Below, in pieces: positions 51,603 through 62,657 of a DNA stretch of 64,000 nt. Below the pieces are notes generated by a model. That model worked only from the letters and a program-made list of their open reading frames with translations, made no database searches and was not told the origin of the DNA. The stretch spans positions 1,922,001-1,986,000 of the forward strand of contig NZ_JAPJDC010000001.1 of assembly GCF_026241855.1 (NCBI RefSeq), written 5' to 3'. A program made the position numbers and the translations under genes. Origin of the DNA: Curtobacterium flaccumfaciens pv. betae (GTDB taxonomy: Bacteria; Actinomycetota; Actinomycetes; Actinomycetales; Microbacteriaceae). Every line of letters starts with the position of its first letter. Positions within the stretch are counted from its first letter, which is position 1.

Positions 51603-51638
51603 CGGGAGGCCCGGCTCGGTTCCGCCACGGGCCTCCCG
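51603..51638. repeat. GGGAGGC-type hairpin upstream of tal
   Basis: CGGGAGGCCCG (51603-51613) pairs with CGGGCCTCCCG (51628-51638). It is a shortened member of the palindrome family found after many genes in this window. Confidence 0.6.
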
Positions 51639-51698
51639 TCCCCGAAACCCCGACTCACGGTCCTCACGGACCCGTCGATGAAAGAAGAAGAGAAACAC

Positions 51699-52811
51699 AT
51701 GGCTGAGAACACCCCCACCGCCGCCCTCTCCGCGGTCGGCGTGAGCATCTGGCTCGACGACCTCTCCCGCGAGCTCCTCGAGACCGGCAAGCTCACCGAG
51801 CTCATCGAGCAGAAGAACGTCGTCGGTGTGACGACCAACCCGACGATCTTCGCGTCGGCCCTCGCCAAGGGCGAGCGCTACGACTCGCAGGTCAAGGAGC
51901 TCGCCGCTGCGGGCATCGACGTCACCGACGCGATCTTCGAGATCACCACGCAGGACGTCGCGAACGCCTCCGACGTCTTCAAGCCGATCTACGACGAGAC
52001 CAAGGGCTTCGACGGCCGCGTCTCGATCGAGGTCGAGCCGGGCCTCGCGCACGACACCGCCAAGACCATCGAGCAGGCCAAGTTCCTGTTCGAGAAGGTC
52101 GGCAAGGAGAACGTCCTCATCAAGATCCCGGCGACGCTCGAGGGTCTCGAGGCGATCACCGAGGTCATCGGCGCCGGCATCTCCGTCAACGTCACCCTGA
52201 TCTTCTCGCTCGAGCGCTACCGCGCCGTCATCGACGCCTACCTGGGTGGGCTCGAGAAGGCCAAGGCCGCCGGCCACGACCTCTCCAAGATCCACTCGGT
52301 CGCGTCCTTCTTCGTGTCGCGCGTCGACTCCGAGATCGACAAGCGCCTGGACGCCGTCGGCACCGACGAGGCCAAGGCCCTCAAGTCGAAGGCCGGCATC
52401 GCCAACGCGCAGCTCGCGTACCAGGTCTGGACCGAGGCGTTCGCCTCCGAGCGTGCCCTCGGCCTGCTCGAGTCCGGCGCCAACACGCAGCGTCCGCTCT
52501 GGGCCTCGACCGGTGTCAAGGACCCGTCGCTCCCCGACACGCTCTACGTGACCGAGCTCGCCGCCCCGAACACCGTCAACACGATGCCGGGCAAGACGCT
52601 CGACGCCACGTTCGACCACGGTGAGATCCACGGCGACGCCATCGCCGGCACGTTCGACCAGGCGCAGCAGGTCCTCGACCAGCTCGCCGCACAGGGCGTC
52701 GACTACGACGAGGTCGTCGCACTGCTCGAGAAGGAGGGCGTGGACAAGTTCATCGTCTCCTGGGGCGAGCTCGTCGACACCGTCAAGGCAGCGCTCGAGG
52801 GCGCCAAGTAG
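51699..52811 (+). CDS. tal: Transaldolase
   Basis: A 370-residue class I aldolase-type enzyme transferring a dihydroxyacetone unit in the pentose phosphate pathway. [17 protein letters not shown] near residue 15, VTTNPTIF near residue 45, and the Schiff-base lysine in [14 protein letters not shown] near residue 137 are intact. [15 protein letters not shown] and WASTGVKDP follow. The length fits the actinobacterial Tal subgroup. The ATG at 51699 is preceded by an AAGAAGAAGAG purine stretch. The last base of its TAG stop is the first base of the pgi GTG. Confidence 0.95.
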   Translation: MAENTPTAALSAVGVSIWLDDLSRELLETGKLTELIEQKNVVGVTTNPTIFASALAKGERYDSQVKELAAAGIDVTDAIFEITTQDVANASDVFKPIYDETKGFDGRVSIEVEPGLAHDTAKTIEQAKFLFEKVGKENVLIKIPATLEGLEAITEVIGAGISVNVTLIFSLERYRAVIDAYLGGLEKAKAAGHDLSKIHSVASFFVSRVDSEIDKRLDAVGTDEAKALKSKAGIANAQLAYQVWTEAFASERALGLLESGANTQRPLWASTGVKDPSLPDTLYVTELAAPNTVNTMPGKTLDATFDHGEIHGDAIAGTFDQAQQVLDQLAAQGVDYDEVVALLEKEGVDKFIVSWGELVDTVKAALEGAK

Positions 52812-54409
52812 TGACGGTTTCCATCGCAGCCAGCGGCGACGCCGCGCGGGCCATCGAACAGGTGGTCCCGCGGCTCGTCGCTGACCTGGTGGCCTCGGGC
52901 ATCACCGCCCAGGACGCCGATCTGTGGGGAACCGTCGCCGAGGCCGAGGCGTCGAAGCGCCTCGGCTGGGTGGAGGCCGTCTCGGTCTCCCGCCCGCTCG
53001 TCGCCGAGGTCACCGCGCTGCGCGAGTCGCTCCGTGCCGAAGGGGTCGACCACGTCGTCCTCGCCGGCATGGGCGGCTCGTCCCTCGCACCCGAGGTCAT
53101 CACGCGCACCGCCGGCGTGCCCCTCACGGTCCTCGACTCGACCGACCCCGCACAGGTCCGCGCGGCCGTGACGACCGACCTCGAGCGCACGGTGCTCGTC
53201 GTCTCGTCGAAGTCCGGCTCGACGCTCGAGACCGATTCGCAGCGTCGTGTCTACGAGCAGGCCTTCCGCGACGCGGGCATCGACCCCGCCCGCCGCATCG
53301 TCGTCGTCACCGACCCGGGTTCCGCGCTCGAGGCCGCTGCGATCGACGCCGGGTACCGCGTCTTCACCGCCGACCCCACGGTCGGCGGCCGCTACTCCGC
53401 GCTCACCGCCTTCGGCCTCGTGCCGTCCGGGCTCGCGGGAGCGGACATCGCCGAACTCCTCGACGAGGCCGACGCGATCTCCGCGCTGCTCTCGGTCGAC
53501 CTGGACGAGAACCCCGGGCTCGTGCTCGGTGCGGTCCTCGCCGGCACCGAGCCGCTGCGCGACAAGATCGCCATCGTCCCCGACGGCACGCACATCGTCG
53601 GTTTCGGCGACTGGGTCGAACAGCTGATCGCGGAGTCGACCGGCAAGGACGGCCGTGGCCTGCTGCCCGTCGTGCTGCACACGGACTCCCCCGAGGTCAC
53701 CGCCGGCCTGCCCGACGTCCAGGTCATCCGCCTGGTCGGTTCGCGCGAGGACGAGCGTCACGTGGCCGAGGGCGAGGTCGAGATCACCGGCACGCTCGGT
53801 GGCCAGATCCTCGTCTGGGAGTACGCCGTCGCGGTCGCCGGTCGCCTGCTCGGCATCAACCCGTTCGACCAGCCCGACGTCGAGGCCGCCAAGGTCGCGA
53901 CCCGCGCGCTGCTCGACGACCGCCCCGCTCCGGCCGAGCCGGCGTTCTCCGAGGACGGCATCGCCGTCCGCGCGACGCCAGGACTCGCGGTCGGTGCGAC
54001 GCTCTCGGAAGCCGTGTCGGGCCTCCTGTCCGCACTCGACCCGACCGGCTACGTGTCGGTGCAGGCGTACGTCGACCGCACCACGAACAGCGGACTCGAG
54101 TCGCTGCGTGACGCGATCGCGGCGCGCACGGAGCGCCCCGTGACCTTCGGGTACGGTCCGCGGTTCCTGCACTCGACCGGCCAGTACCACAAGGGCGGCC
54201 CCGCCACGGGAGTGTTCCTGCAGATCGTGGCCGACGAAACAGACGACCTGGCGATCCCGGGTCGGCCGTTCACGTTCGGGCAGCTCCTCCGGGCCCAGGC
54301 TGCCGGCGACGCGAGTGTCCTCGCGGAGCACGGCCGGCCGGTCCTCACCCTCACCACGTCGGACGTCCACGCCGCCACCGCGGCGATCGCGTCCGCCGTC
54401 TCCCACTGA
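52811..54409 (+). CDS. pgi: Glucose-6-phosphate isomerase
   Basis: A 532-residue sugar isomerase converting glucose-6-phosphate and fructose-6-phosphate. The phosphate-binding SIS motifs are LAGMGGSSLAPEVI near residue 85 and VVSSKSGSTLETDS near residue 138. The C-terminal region contains FLHSTGQYHKGGP, which resembles family active-site residues. It differs from E. coli Pgi and belongs to the type found beside tal, sometimes fused to it; here the two are separate but share one base at the stop/start junction. A GTG start is used. Confidence 0.92.
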   Translation: MTVSIAASGDAARAIEQVVPRLVADLVASGITAQDADLWGTVAEAEASKRLGWVEAVSVSRPLVAEVTALRESLRAEGVDHVVLAGMGGSSLAPEVITRTAGVPLTVLDSTDPAQVRAAVTTDLERTVLVVSSKSGSTLETDSQRRVYEQAFRDAGIDPARRIVVVTDPGSALEAAAIDAGYRVFTADPTVGGRYSALTAFGLVPSGLAGADIAELLDEADAISALLSVDLDENPGLVLGAVLAGTEPLRDKIAIVPDGTHIVGFGDWVEQLIAESTGKDGRGLLPVVLHTDSPEVTAGLPDVQVIRLVGSREDERHVAEGEVEITGTLGGQILVWEYAVAVAGRLLGINPFDQPDVEAAKVATRALLDDRPAPAEPAFSEDGIAVRATPGLAVGATLSEAVSGLLSALDPTGYVSVQAYVDRTTNSGLESLRDAIAARTERPVTFGYGPRFLHSTGQYHKGGPATGVFLQIVADETDDLAIPGRPFTFGQLLRAQAAGDASVLAEHGRPVLTLTTSDVHAATAAIASAVSH

Positions 54410-54431
54410 CTCGTAAGGAGTTCACCGACTC

Positions 54432-55970
54432 ATGTCACCGGTGGCAATCACCCCGGAGCACAACCCGCTCCGGCTGCCGACGGATCGTCGACTGAACCGG
54501 ATCGCGGGACCGAGCACGCTCATCATCTTCGGCGTGACGGGCGACCTGTCACGCAAGAAGCTGATGCCCGCGGTCTACGACCTGGCCAACCGGGGGCTCC
54601 TGCCCCCGGGGTTCGCGCTCGTCGGGTTCGCTCGTCGCGACTGGGAGGACCAAGACTTCTCCCAGCTCGTCCACGACGCCGTCAAGGAACACTCCCGAAC
54701 CCCGTTCGACGAGGACGTCTGGCGTCAGCTCGAACAGGGCATCCGCTTCGTACAGGGCTCGTTCGACGACCCCGAGGCGTTCCGCGAGCTGAAGCGCACC
54801 GTCGACGACCTCGACGCCGAGCGCGGGACGCTGGGCAACCACGCGTTCTACCTGTCGATCCCGCCGAAGATGTTCCCGGTCGTCACCGAGCAGCTGAAGC
54901 TGTCCGGGCTGACCGAGAAGCGCGAGGGCTCCTGGAGCCGCGTGGTCGTCGAGAAGCCGTTCGGCTCCGACCTCCGCACCGCGCGCGAGCTCAACGCGAT
55001 CGTCGAGAGCGTCTTCGCGCCCGACGACGTGTTCCGCATCGACCACTACCTCGGCAAGGAGACCGTCCAGAACCTCCTGACGCTCCGGTTCGCGAACCAG
55101 ATGTACGAACCCATCTGGAACTCGAACTACGTCGACCACGTGCAGATCACGATGGCCGAGGACATCGGCGTCGCCGGACGTGCCGCGTACTACGACGGCA
55201 TCGGTGCGGCGCGCGACGTCATCCAGAACCACCTGCTGCAGCTCCTCGCGCTCACCGCGATGGAGGAGCCCGTCTCGTTCAAGGCCGCCGACCTGCGTGC
55301 CGAGAAGGAGAAGGTGCTCTCCGCCGTGCGCCTGCCCGAGGACCTGTCGACCGCCACCGCCCGCGGGCAGTACGACGGCGGATGGCAGGGCGGCGAGAAG
55401 GTACTCGGCTTCCTCGAAGAGGCCGGGATGAACCCCGAGTCCGGCACCGAGACCTACGCTGCGATCAAGCTCGACATCGCCACGCGCCGCTGGCAGGGCG
55501 TCCCGTTCTACCTGCGCGCCGGCAAGCGTCTCGGTCGTCGTGTGACCGAGATCGCGATCGTGTTCAAGCGCGTCCCCGAGGACGTCTATGGCAACACGCA
55601 GTCCCCGCTCGGTCAGAACGCGCTCGTGATCCGTGTCCAGCCGGACGAGGGCGTCACGCTCCGCTTCGGCTCGAAGGTCCCCGGCGTCGGCACCCAGGTG
55701 CGCGACGTGACGATGGACTTCGGCTACGGCCACGCGTTCACCGAAGCATCCCCCGAAGCGTACGAGCGACTCATCCTCGACGTGCTCCTCGGTGACCCGC
55801 CGCTGTTCCCGCGGCACCAGGAGGTCGAGCTGTCCTGGAAGATCCTCGACCCCATCGAGGAGTTCTGGGCCACGCAGGGCCAGCCCGAGCAGTACCGTCC
55901 CGGCACGTGGGGCCCGGCATCCGCCGACGCCCTGCTCGCCCGCGACGGTCGGACCTGGAGGCGTCCGTGA
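54432..55970 (+). CDS. zwf: Glucose-6-phosphate 1-dehydrogenase
   Basis: The 512-residue first enzyme of the oxidative pentose phosphate pathway, reducing NADP. The coenzyme motif is FGVTGDLSRKKLMPAVYDL near residue 34, the substrate-binding segment is RIDHYLGKETVQN near residue 200 with the catalytic His, and VVVEKPFGSDL supplies the Lys and Pro of the active site. AAGGAG lies 11 nt before the ATG. The stop overlaps the opcA start as GTGA. OpcA is expected to allow its full assembly and activity. Confidence 0.96.
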   Translation: MSPVAITPEHNPLRLPTDRRLNRIAGPSTLIIFGVTGDLSRKKLMPAVYDLANRGLLPPGFALVGFARRDWEDQDFSQLVHDAVKEHSRTPFDEDVWRQLEQGIRFVQGSFDDPEAFRELKRTVDDLDAERGTLGNHAFYLSIPPKMFPVVTEQLKLSGLTEKREGSWSRVVVEKPFGSDLRTARELNAIVESVFAPDDVFRIDHYLGKETVQNLLTLRFANQMYEPIWNSNYVDHVQITMAEDIGVAGRAAYYDGIGAARDVIQNHLLQLLALTAMEEPVSFKAADLRAEKEKVLSAVRLPEDLSTATARGQYDGGWQGGEKVLGFLEEAGMNPESGTETYAAIKLDIATRRWQGVPFYLRAGKRLGRRVTEIAIVFKRVPEDVYGNTQSPLGQNALVIRVQPDEGVTLRFGSKVPGVGTQVRDVTMDFGYGHAFTEASPEAYERLILDVLLGDPPLFPRHQEVELSWKILDPIEEFWATQGQPEQYRPGTWGPASADALLARDGRTWRRP

Positions 55971-56911
55971 AGATCGACATGCCCGACACCACGGTGTCGA
56001 AGATCCAGAAGAAGCTCGTCCGCATCCGCGAAGAGGGCGGCGCCGTCGCCCTCGGCCGCGTGCTGACCCTCATCATCTCGACGGCCCTCGGCCACGAGGA
56101 AGAGGCGATCGAGGCGGCGAACGAGGCGTCCCGCGAGCACCCGATGCGCGTGATCATCGTCTCGAAGAACAGCGGTGACACGAAGTCCCCCGGCCGCCTC
56201 GACGCGCAGATCCGCGTCGGTAGCGACGCGGGGGCGAGCGAGGTCATCGTCCTCCGTGCGTACGGCGAGACCGCGACCGACGAGGAGAGCCTGGTCACCG
56301 GCCTCCTGCTGCCGGACGCACCCGTCGTCGCCTGGTGGCCGCAGACCGCTCCCGAGCAGCCCGCGGCGTCGGCCCTCGGCCGCATCGCGCAGCGACGGAT
56401 CACCGACGCGGCCGCGCAGAAGGACCCGAACGGCGCGATCGAGGCGCTCGGTGCGTCCTACGTGCCGGGTGACACCGACTTCGCGTGGACCCGGCTGACC
56501 CTGTGGCGGAACCAGCTCGCCGCGGCGCTCGACCAGCCGCCGTACGAGCCGATCACCGCGGTCGAGGTCTCCGGAGCATCCGACAGCCCGTCGACGATCC
56601 TCCTCGCCGCCTGGCTCCAGCTGCAGCTGCAGGTACCGGTGTCCGTCGTCACGTCGCCGCGCGCGACCGGGTCGAGCGGCATCCACGGTGTGAAACTCGT
56701 GCGCGAGTCCGGCACCATCGAGCTCGAGCGCTCCCTGGTGGACGTCGCCACGCTCTCGATGCCCGGGCAGCCGACCCACGACCTGTCGCTGCCACGCCGC
56801 AACCTGCGCGACTGCCTGGCCGAGGAACTCCGTAGACTCGACCCGGACGTCCTCTTCGGAGACGTCGTCAAGCACGGGGTGCCCCAGCTGCGCGAGACCA
56901 TCGCCCGCTGA
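55967..56911 (+). CDS. opcA: Glucose-6-phosphate dehydrogenase assembly protein OpcA
   Basis: A 314-residue OpcA-family protein, known from cyanobacteria and actinobacteria as a positive factor for Zwf. The N-terminal half has ALGRVLTLIISTALGHEEEA, HPMRVIIVSKNSGDTKSPGRL and LPDAPVVAWWPQTAPEQPA. The C-terminal half has SGIHGVKLVRESGTIELERS. There is no enzymatic motif. The GTG at 55967 overlaps the zwf stop and has GGAGG 5 nt upstream, so it is translationally coupled. Confidence 0.93.
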   Translation: MKIDMPDTTVSKIQKKLVRIREEGGAVALGRVLTLIISTALGHEEEAIEAANEASREHPMRVIIVSKNSGDTKSPGRLDAQIRVGSDAGASEVIVLRAYGETATDEESLVTGLLLPDAPVVAWWPQTAPEQPAASALGRIAQRRITDAAAQKDPNGAIEALGASYVPGDTDFAWTRLTLWRNQLAAALDQPPYEPITAVEVSGASDSPSTILLAAWLQLQLQVPVSVVTSPRATGSSGIHGVKLVRESGTIELERSLVDVATLSMPGQPTHDLSLPRRNLRDCLAEELRRLDPDVLFGDVVKHGVPQLRETIAR

Positions 56912-57011
56912 TCAACACCCCACACGGTCGGGCCGCCTGTCTGGTGCAGGCGGCCCGACCGGACCGAAGGCGGTCGGACGACCGGTCGGCCGCCACGAAC
57001 ACGGGAGTCAC

Positions 57012-57782
57012 GTGACCAACGAACGGCGGGTGCTCGTGCACCCGGACAAGCAGGCCCTCGGCGCTTCGGTCGCCGCACGCTTCATCACCAAGATCATCGA
57101 CGTGCTCGACGAGCAGGAGCGTGCCGACATCGCGATCAGCGGTGGCTCGGTGTCCTCCCTGGTCCTCGCCGCGATCGGCCAGTCGCCGGCGCGTGAGAGC
57201 GTCGACTGGTCGAAGGTGCACGTCTGGTGGGTCGACGAGCGCTGGGTTCCGGCGGACGACGCCGACCGCAACACGATCGGCACGCAGACCGACTTCTTCG
57301 ACCACGTCGACATCCCCGCGTCGAACATCCACCCGATGCCGGCGTCGGACGGCGGGCTCGACATCGAGGCCGCTGCGACCCAGTACGAGCGCGAGCTGCA
57401 GGACGCCGCGCCCGAGGGTGCCGTCGCTCCGCGCTTCGACATCACGCTGCTCGGCGTCGGTCCCGACGGACACACCGCCTCGCTCTTCCCGGAGTTCCCG
57501 CAGCTCACCGTCACCGACCGTGCCGTCGTGTCGGTCGACGACTCCCCCAAGCCGCCGCCGCAGCGTCTGACCGTCACCTTCCCGGTGATCAACGCCTCGC
57601 AGCGCGTCTGGGTGATCCTCTCCGGTGCCGAGAAGGCCTCGGTCCTCGGGCTGGCCCTCGCGGGTGCGTCGATCGAAGACGTCCCCGTCGGTGGCGTGCA
57701 GGGTCGCAAGCGCACGGTCTTCTTCGTGGACCAGGACGCCGCGCGCGACGTCCCCGAGAACCTGATCGCGTCGACGTACTAG
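57012..57782 (+). CDS. pgl: 6-phosphogluconolactonase
   Basis: A 256-residue DevB-type lactonase hydrolysing 6-phosphogluconolactone, the product of Zwf. Family motifs are IAISGGSVSSLVLAAIGQ near residue 40, VWWVDERWVPADDADRN, LLGVGPDGHTASLFPEFPQ near residue 150 and VWVILSGAEKA. The GTG at 57012 follows GGGAG by 6 nt. It lies 100 bp after opcA; the gap contains a GGCCGCC/GGCGGCC hairpin (about 56930-56957) that could lower read-through. It is the last gene of the sugar phosphate cluster. Confidence 0.93.
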   Translation: MTNERRVLVHPDKQALGASVAARFITKIIDVLDEQERADIAISGGSVSSLVLAAIGQSPARESVDWSKVHVWWVDERWVPADDADRNTIGTQTDFFDHVDIPASNIHPMPASDGGLDIEAAATQYERELQDAAPEGAVAPRFDITLLGVGPDGHTASLFPEFPQLTVTDRAVVSVDDSPKPPPQRLTVTFPVINASQRVWVILSGAEKASVLGLALAGASIEDVPVGGVQGRKRTVFFVDQDAARDVPENLIASTY

Positions 57783-57796
57783 ACGCGAGTTCATGA

Positions 57797-57840
57797 CGGA
57801 CGGGAGGCCCGGTGCCAGCTGGTACCGGGCCTCCCGTCCG
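57797..57840. terminator. 44-nt near-perfect palindrome after pgl
   Basis: The same family as 8868-8911, with arms starting CGGACGGGAGGCCCGGTGCC and one G-T mismatch. It begins 14 nt past the pgl stop. Confidence 0.7.
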
Positions 57841-57870
57841 TCTGTGGTCGCGCCCACTGCCGGCGCCGAT

Positions 57871-58507
57871 CGGTCGCGACACCCCGCCAGCGTGACGCCG
57901 AGTGGTCACGAACTGTCGGCCGCGGACGCCCCAGGCGACAGAACGTGCCACCACGGCGCACCACACACGGCATGTCGTGACCACTCGGCGAACCAGCACT
58001 CGGCGCGGCACCCCGGCGCTGAGTGGCCGCGACACCCCGCCAGCGTGACGCCGAGCGGTCGCGACACCCCGGCGGCACCACGCCGAGTGGTCGCGAACTG
58101 TCGGCCGCGGGCGCCCCAGGCGACAGAACGTGCCACCACGGCGCACCACACACGGCATGTCGTGACCACTCGGCGAACCAGCACTCCGCGCGGCACTCCT
58201 GCGCCGGGACCCCTGCGCCGAGCGGTCGCGACACCCCGGCTGCGCGACGCCGAGGGGTCACGAACCGTCGGCCGCGGACGCCCCAGACGACAGAACGTGC
58301 CACCTCTACCCACCGCAGGCGGCGTGTCGTGACCACTCGGCGTACCGGCTCTCCGCGCGGCTCCCGGCACGGCACTCCGACGCCGAACGGTCGCGACACC
58401 CCGGCGGCACGACGCCGAGTGGTCACCAACTGTCGGCAGCGGGCGCCGCAGGCGACAGAACGCGCCACCACGGCGCACCGCACGCGGCGTGTCGTGACCA
58501 CTCGACG
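57871..58507. repeat. Four copies of the palindromic intergenic repeat
   Basis: Copies begin near 57871, 58056, 58223 and 58388 with CGGTCGCGACACCCCG, each followed by GAGTGGTCACGAACTGTCGG (or variants), GGCGACAGAACGTGCCACC, and a tail such as GTCGTGACCACTCGGCG. An extra half-unit lies at about 58024-58050. The 821-bp gap between pgl and rbpA therefore holds a palindrome, this array and the rbpA terminator, and no gene. The units are the same family as at 2125-2880, but the second half differs (CGACAGAAC in place of CGACAGTTC). Confidence 0.85.
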
Positions 58508-58557
58508 AACCAGGCACCCGCGCGCAGAGCGCTGCCGGCGCTCCCCAGGACGCACGA

Positions 58558-58586
58558 AGGCCCCCGCACCATCGGTGCAGGGGCCT
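58558..58586 (-). terminator. Terminator hairpin of rbpA
   Basis: AGGCCCCTGCACC and its near complement enclose a 3-nt loop with one mismatch, 18 nt past the rbpA stop on the minus strand. Confidence 0.7.
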
Positions 58587-58603
58587 CCGTCAGCGTGAGT
58601 TCG

Positions 58604-58972
58604 CTAGGCCTTCTTCGCCGCGGTACCGCGACGCTCCCGGAGCTGCTGGAGCGCGTCCTCGAGGAGCTGCGCGGCCTCTTCCTCGGTGCGGCGTTCCTTC
58701 ACGTACGCGAGGTGGGTCTTGTAGGGCTCCGTCTTGGAGACCACAGGAGGGTTCTCCTTGTCGCGCCCGGCCGGCAGACCGCTCGACGGCGAGTCCACCG
58801 TCTCAGGGATCTCCTCGTCGGGCAGGTTCGCGGCGAAGTACCGCACGACCTCGTTGCCCAGGGCGTCCCAGTACGAGATCGCCACGCGCTCGGCCTGGAC
58901 CCCGCGGTCCTGTTCGCCCATCGGGCCCGCGCCGACGCGAGACCCTCGGATTGCACTGCCTCCACTTGCCAT
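58604..58972 (-). CDS. rbpA: RNA polymerase-binding protein RbpA
   Basis: A 122-residue actinobacterial transcription factor that binds RNA polymerase and the group 1/2 sigma factor and stabilises the open complex. IRGSRVGAG near residue 8 matches the conserved LRGSRLGA segment of the N-terminal tail. The centre forms the beta core (RVAISYWDALGNEVVRYFA), and the C-terminal sigma-interaction helices are KTHLAYVKERRTEEEAAQLL and LEDALQQLRERRG. It is the last gene after secG, 3 bp apart, on the glycolytic strand. Confidence 0.9.
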   Translation of the reverse strand: MASGGSAIRGSRVGAGPMGEQDRGVQAERVAISYWDALGNEVVRYFAANLPDEEIPETVDSPSSGLPAGRDKENPPVVSKTEPYKTHLAYVKERRTEEEAAQLLEDALQQLRERRGTAAKKA

Positions 58973-58975
58973 GGA

Positions 58976-59227
58976 TCAGACCCCCGCCGTGAACTTGTTG
59001 ATGAGACCGAGCACGATGATGGAGACGATCCAGACCAGACCGAGGATCACCGTGATGCGGTTGAGGTTGCGCTCGGCCACGCCGGACGCACCGAGGTTGC
59101 TCGTGACCCCACCGCCGAACATGTCGGAGAGGCCACCACCGCGGCCCTTGTGCAGCAGGATGAGGAGCGTGAGCAGGAGGCTCGTGATTGCGAGCAGGAC
59201 CTGCAGCACGACGGAGAGTATCGCCAC
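58976..59227 (-). CDS. secG: Preprotein translocase subunit SecG
   Basis: An 83-residue membrane subunit of the SecYEG channel. Two hydrophobic helices (VVLQVLLAITSLLLTLLILL and ITVILGLVWIVSIIVLGLI) flank the conserved loop HKGRGGGLSDMFGGG. The start is a GTG with AAAGG 5 nt upstream. It follows tpiA by 111 bp, the common order gap-pgk-tpiA-secG in actinobacteria. Confidence 0.95.
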   Translation of the reverse strand: MAILSVVLQVLLAITSLLLTLLILLHKGRGGGLSDMFGGGVTSNLGASGVAERNLNRITVILGLVWIVSIIVLGLINKFTAGV

Positions 59228-59338
59228 GACGTACCTTTCGTGTCAGTCAGCCGTACCAGTGTACCGGCCGCGCGGAGCACGGCCGGTACCTGGACGGGAG
59301 TGGTGCGGGCGACTGCCCGCGACGAGGTCGCCTGTGGA

Positions 59339-60118
59339 CTACAGCCCGACGTGCTGACGGAACCGCGCGATGGCCGCGAACTCCTGCACGTCGAGCGAAG
59401 CGCCACCGACGAGCGCGCCGTCGATGTCGGGTTCGCGGAGGAAGCCCGCGATGTTGCCCGACTTGACCGAGCCGCCGTAGAGCACCCGGGTGTCGGCAGC
59501 AGCCTGGTCGCCCCAGGCTGCGGCGATGCCACGACGGATGGCCGCACACTCGTCCTGCGCCTGCTCGGCCGTGGCCGCCTGGCCGGAGCCGATGGCCCAG
59601 ACGGGCTCGTACGCCACGACGATGTCGGCGGGCTTCACCGCGTCGAGCACGACACGGAGCTGCTCGACCGGCACGACGCCGGCGCCGCGCTCCTCGCGCT
59701 GCTCGCCGGTCTCGCCGACGCACACGACGGGGACGAGACCGTGCTTGACGGCCGCTGCGGTCTTCGCTGCGACGACCTCGTCGGTCTCACCGTGCAGCGT
59801 GCGCCGCTCGGAGTGGCCGACGATGACGTACTGGGCGTCGAGTGCCGCGAGGAACGCGCCGGAGACGTCACCGGTGTAGGCGCCGGAGTCGAACTGCGAC
59901 AGGTCCTGCGCACCGAAGTGGATCGGAAGCTTGTCGGCCGAGATGAGCGTCTGCACGCTCCGCAGGTCGGTGAACGGCGGGAACACCGCGACCTCGACGT
60001 CGTCGAAGTCATGCCGGGCGTCCTTGAGCGTCCACGCGAGCTTCTGCACGGTGGCGATGGCCTGGAGATGATCGAGGTTCATCTTCCAGTTGCCCGCGAT
60101 CAGGGGGACGCGGTTCAT
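59339..60118 (-). CDS. tpiA: Triosephosphate isomerase
   Basis: A 259-residue TIM-barrel enzyme interconverting dihydroxyacetone phosphate and glyceraldehyde-3-phosphate. The catalytic Lys is in AGNWKMNLD near residue 12, the electrophilic His in IVGHSERR near residue 100, and the base Glu in [13 protein letters not shown] near residue 170. YGGSVKSGN and the loop VGGASL bind phosphate. The ATG at 60118 has GGGAGA upstream. It lies 43 bp after pgk. Confidence 0.96.
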   Translation of the reverse strand: MNRVPLIAGNWKMNLDHLQAIATVQKLAWTLKDARHDFDDVEVAVFPPFTDLRSVQTLISADKLPIHFGAQDLSQFDSGAYTGDVSGAFLAALDAQYVIVGHSERRTLHGETDEVVAAKTAAAVKHGLVPVVCVGETGEQREERGAGVVPVEQLRVVLDAVKPADIVVAYEPVWAIGSGQAATAEQAQDECAAIRRGIAAAWGDQAAADTRVLYGGSVKSGNIAGFLREPDIDGALVGGASLDVQEFAAIARFRQHVGL

Positions 60119-60161
60119 GCTGCGTCTCCCAACGCGCGACGGGCGATCAGTGGCGTCCGGG

Positions 60162-61379
60162 TCATGCGGTCCACCCCAGTGCTTCGAGACCGGGCAGCGA
60201 CTTGCCCTCGAGGAACTCGAGGCTCGCACCGCCACCGGTCGAGATGTGGCCGAACTGGTCGTCCGAGAAGCCGAGCGACCGCACGGCGGCAGCGGAGTCG
60301 CCACCACCGACGACACCGAGGCCGTCGACCTCGGTCAGCGCCTGCGCGACGGTCTTCGTGCCGGCGGCGAAGGCCGGGAACTCGAACACGCCCATCGGGC
60401 CGTTCCAGAACACCGTCTTCGAACCCGAGACGGCCGAGGCGAACCGCGCTGCGGTCTCCGGGCCGATGTCGAGGCCGATGCCGTCCGTGCCGAACGACGA
60501 GGACTCGATGGCGTCGGCCGCCACCGTCTCGTGGTCGGCGTCGGCCGCGAAGCCGGAGGCCACCACGACGTCGGTCGGCAGGTCGATGGTGACACCGAGC
60601 TCCTTCGCCCGCGAGAGGTACTCGCGGACGACGTCGAGCTGGTCGGCCTCGAGCAGCGACTTCGCGACGCCGTGGCCCTGGGCCGCGAGGAACGTGAAGA
60701 GCATGCCGCCACCGATGCAGAGGGTGTCGACCTTCGGCAGGATGTGGTCTATGACTCCGAGCTTGTCGCTGACCTTCGAGCCGCCGAGCACCACCGTGTA
60801 GGGGCGCTCCGGGTCCTTGGTCAGTCGCTCGAGCACGCGGAGCTCGGTCTCGATCAGCGCACCGGCTGCACTGGGCAGTGCGGACGCGAGCTCGTAGACC
60901 GAGGCCTGCTTGCGGTGCACGACACCGAAGCCGTCGGAGACGAAGGCGTCGCCGAGGGCGGCGATGCGGTCCGCGAAGGCACCGCGCGTGGCGGCGTCCT
61001 TCGAGGTCTCCTCCGGGTTGAAGCGGAGGTTCTCGAGCAGCAGGACGTCGCCGTCCTCGAGGGCCTCGGCCGCGGCGGTCGCTTCGTCGCCGACGGTCTC
61101 GCCGACGAACGTGACCTCTTTGCCGAGCAGCTCGGAGAGCCGCTGGGCCACCGGTGCGAGCGAGAACTCGGGCTTGGGCTCCCCGTCGGGGCGGCCCAGG
61201 TGCGAGATCACGATGACGCGTGCGCCGGCGTTGACGAGGGTGTTCAGCGTGGTCAGCGACGCGCGGACACGGCCGTCGTCCGTGATGGTGCCGTCCTGGA
61301 GCGGGACGTTCAGGTCACAACGGACGACGACGCGCTTGCCGGCGAGGTCGCCGAGGTCCTCGAGGGTGCGGAGGGCCAT
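60162..61379 (-). CDS. pgk: Phosphoglycerate kinase
   Basis: A 405-residue glycolytic kinase making ATP from 1,3-bisphosphoglycerate. The N-domain signature is [14 protein letters not shown], with [13 protein letters not shown] and [12 protein letters not shown]. The nucleotide domain has [35 protein letters not shown] and the C-terminal GGGDSAAAV. The length fits a single-domain-pair Pgk. Its ATG lies 3 bp after the gap stop codon. Confidence 0.96.
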   Translation of the reverse strand: MALRTLEDLGDLAGKRVVVRCDLNVPLQDGTITDDGRVRASLTTLNTLVNAGARVIVISHLGRPDGEPKPEFSLAPVAQRLSELLGKEVTFVGETVGDEATAAAEALEDGDVLLLENLRFNPEETSKDAATRGAFADRIAALGDAFVSDGFGVVHRKQASVYELASALPSAAGALIETELRVLERLTKDPERPYTVVLGGSKVSDKLGVIDHILPKVDTLCIGGGMLFTFLAAQGHGVAKSLLEADQLDVVREYLSRAKELGVTIDLPTDVVVASGFAADADHETVAADAIESSSFGTDGIGLDIGPETAARFASAVSGSKTVFWNGPMGVFEFPAFAAGTKTVAQALTEVDGLGVVGGGDSAAAVRSLGFSDDQFGHISTGGGASLEFLEGKSLPGLEALGWTA

Positions 61380-61382
61380 GTG

Positions 61383-62657
<1,275 letters not shown>

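Noticed and set aside
49743..52631. 962-codon minus-strand open frame opposite tkt and tal
   Set aside because: Antisense to two unmistakable enzymes. The composition (Val/Leu/Gly/Asp/Arg repeats) is that of a codon-position mirror frame.
51699..54409. Fused transaldolase-glucose-6-phosphate isomerase
   Set aside because: A TAG stop separates them. The junction TAGTG shares only one base and the frames differ.
57793..58598. Proteins of 180-250 residues in both strands of the pgl-rbpA gap
   Set aside because: All are repeats of the palindromic element with no recognisable domain, no ribosome-binding site and equal length in several frames.
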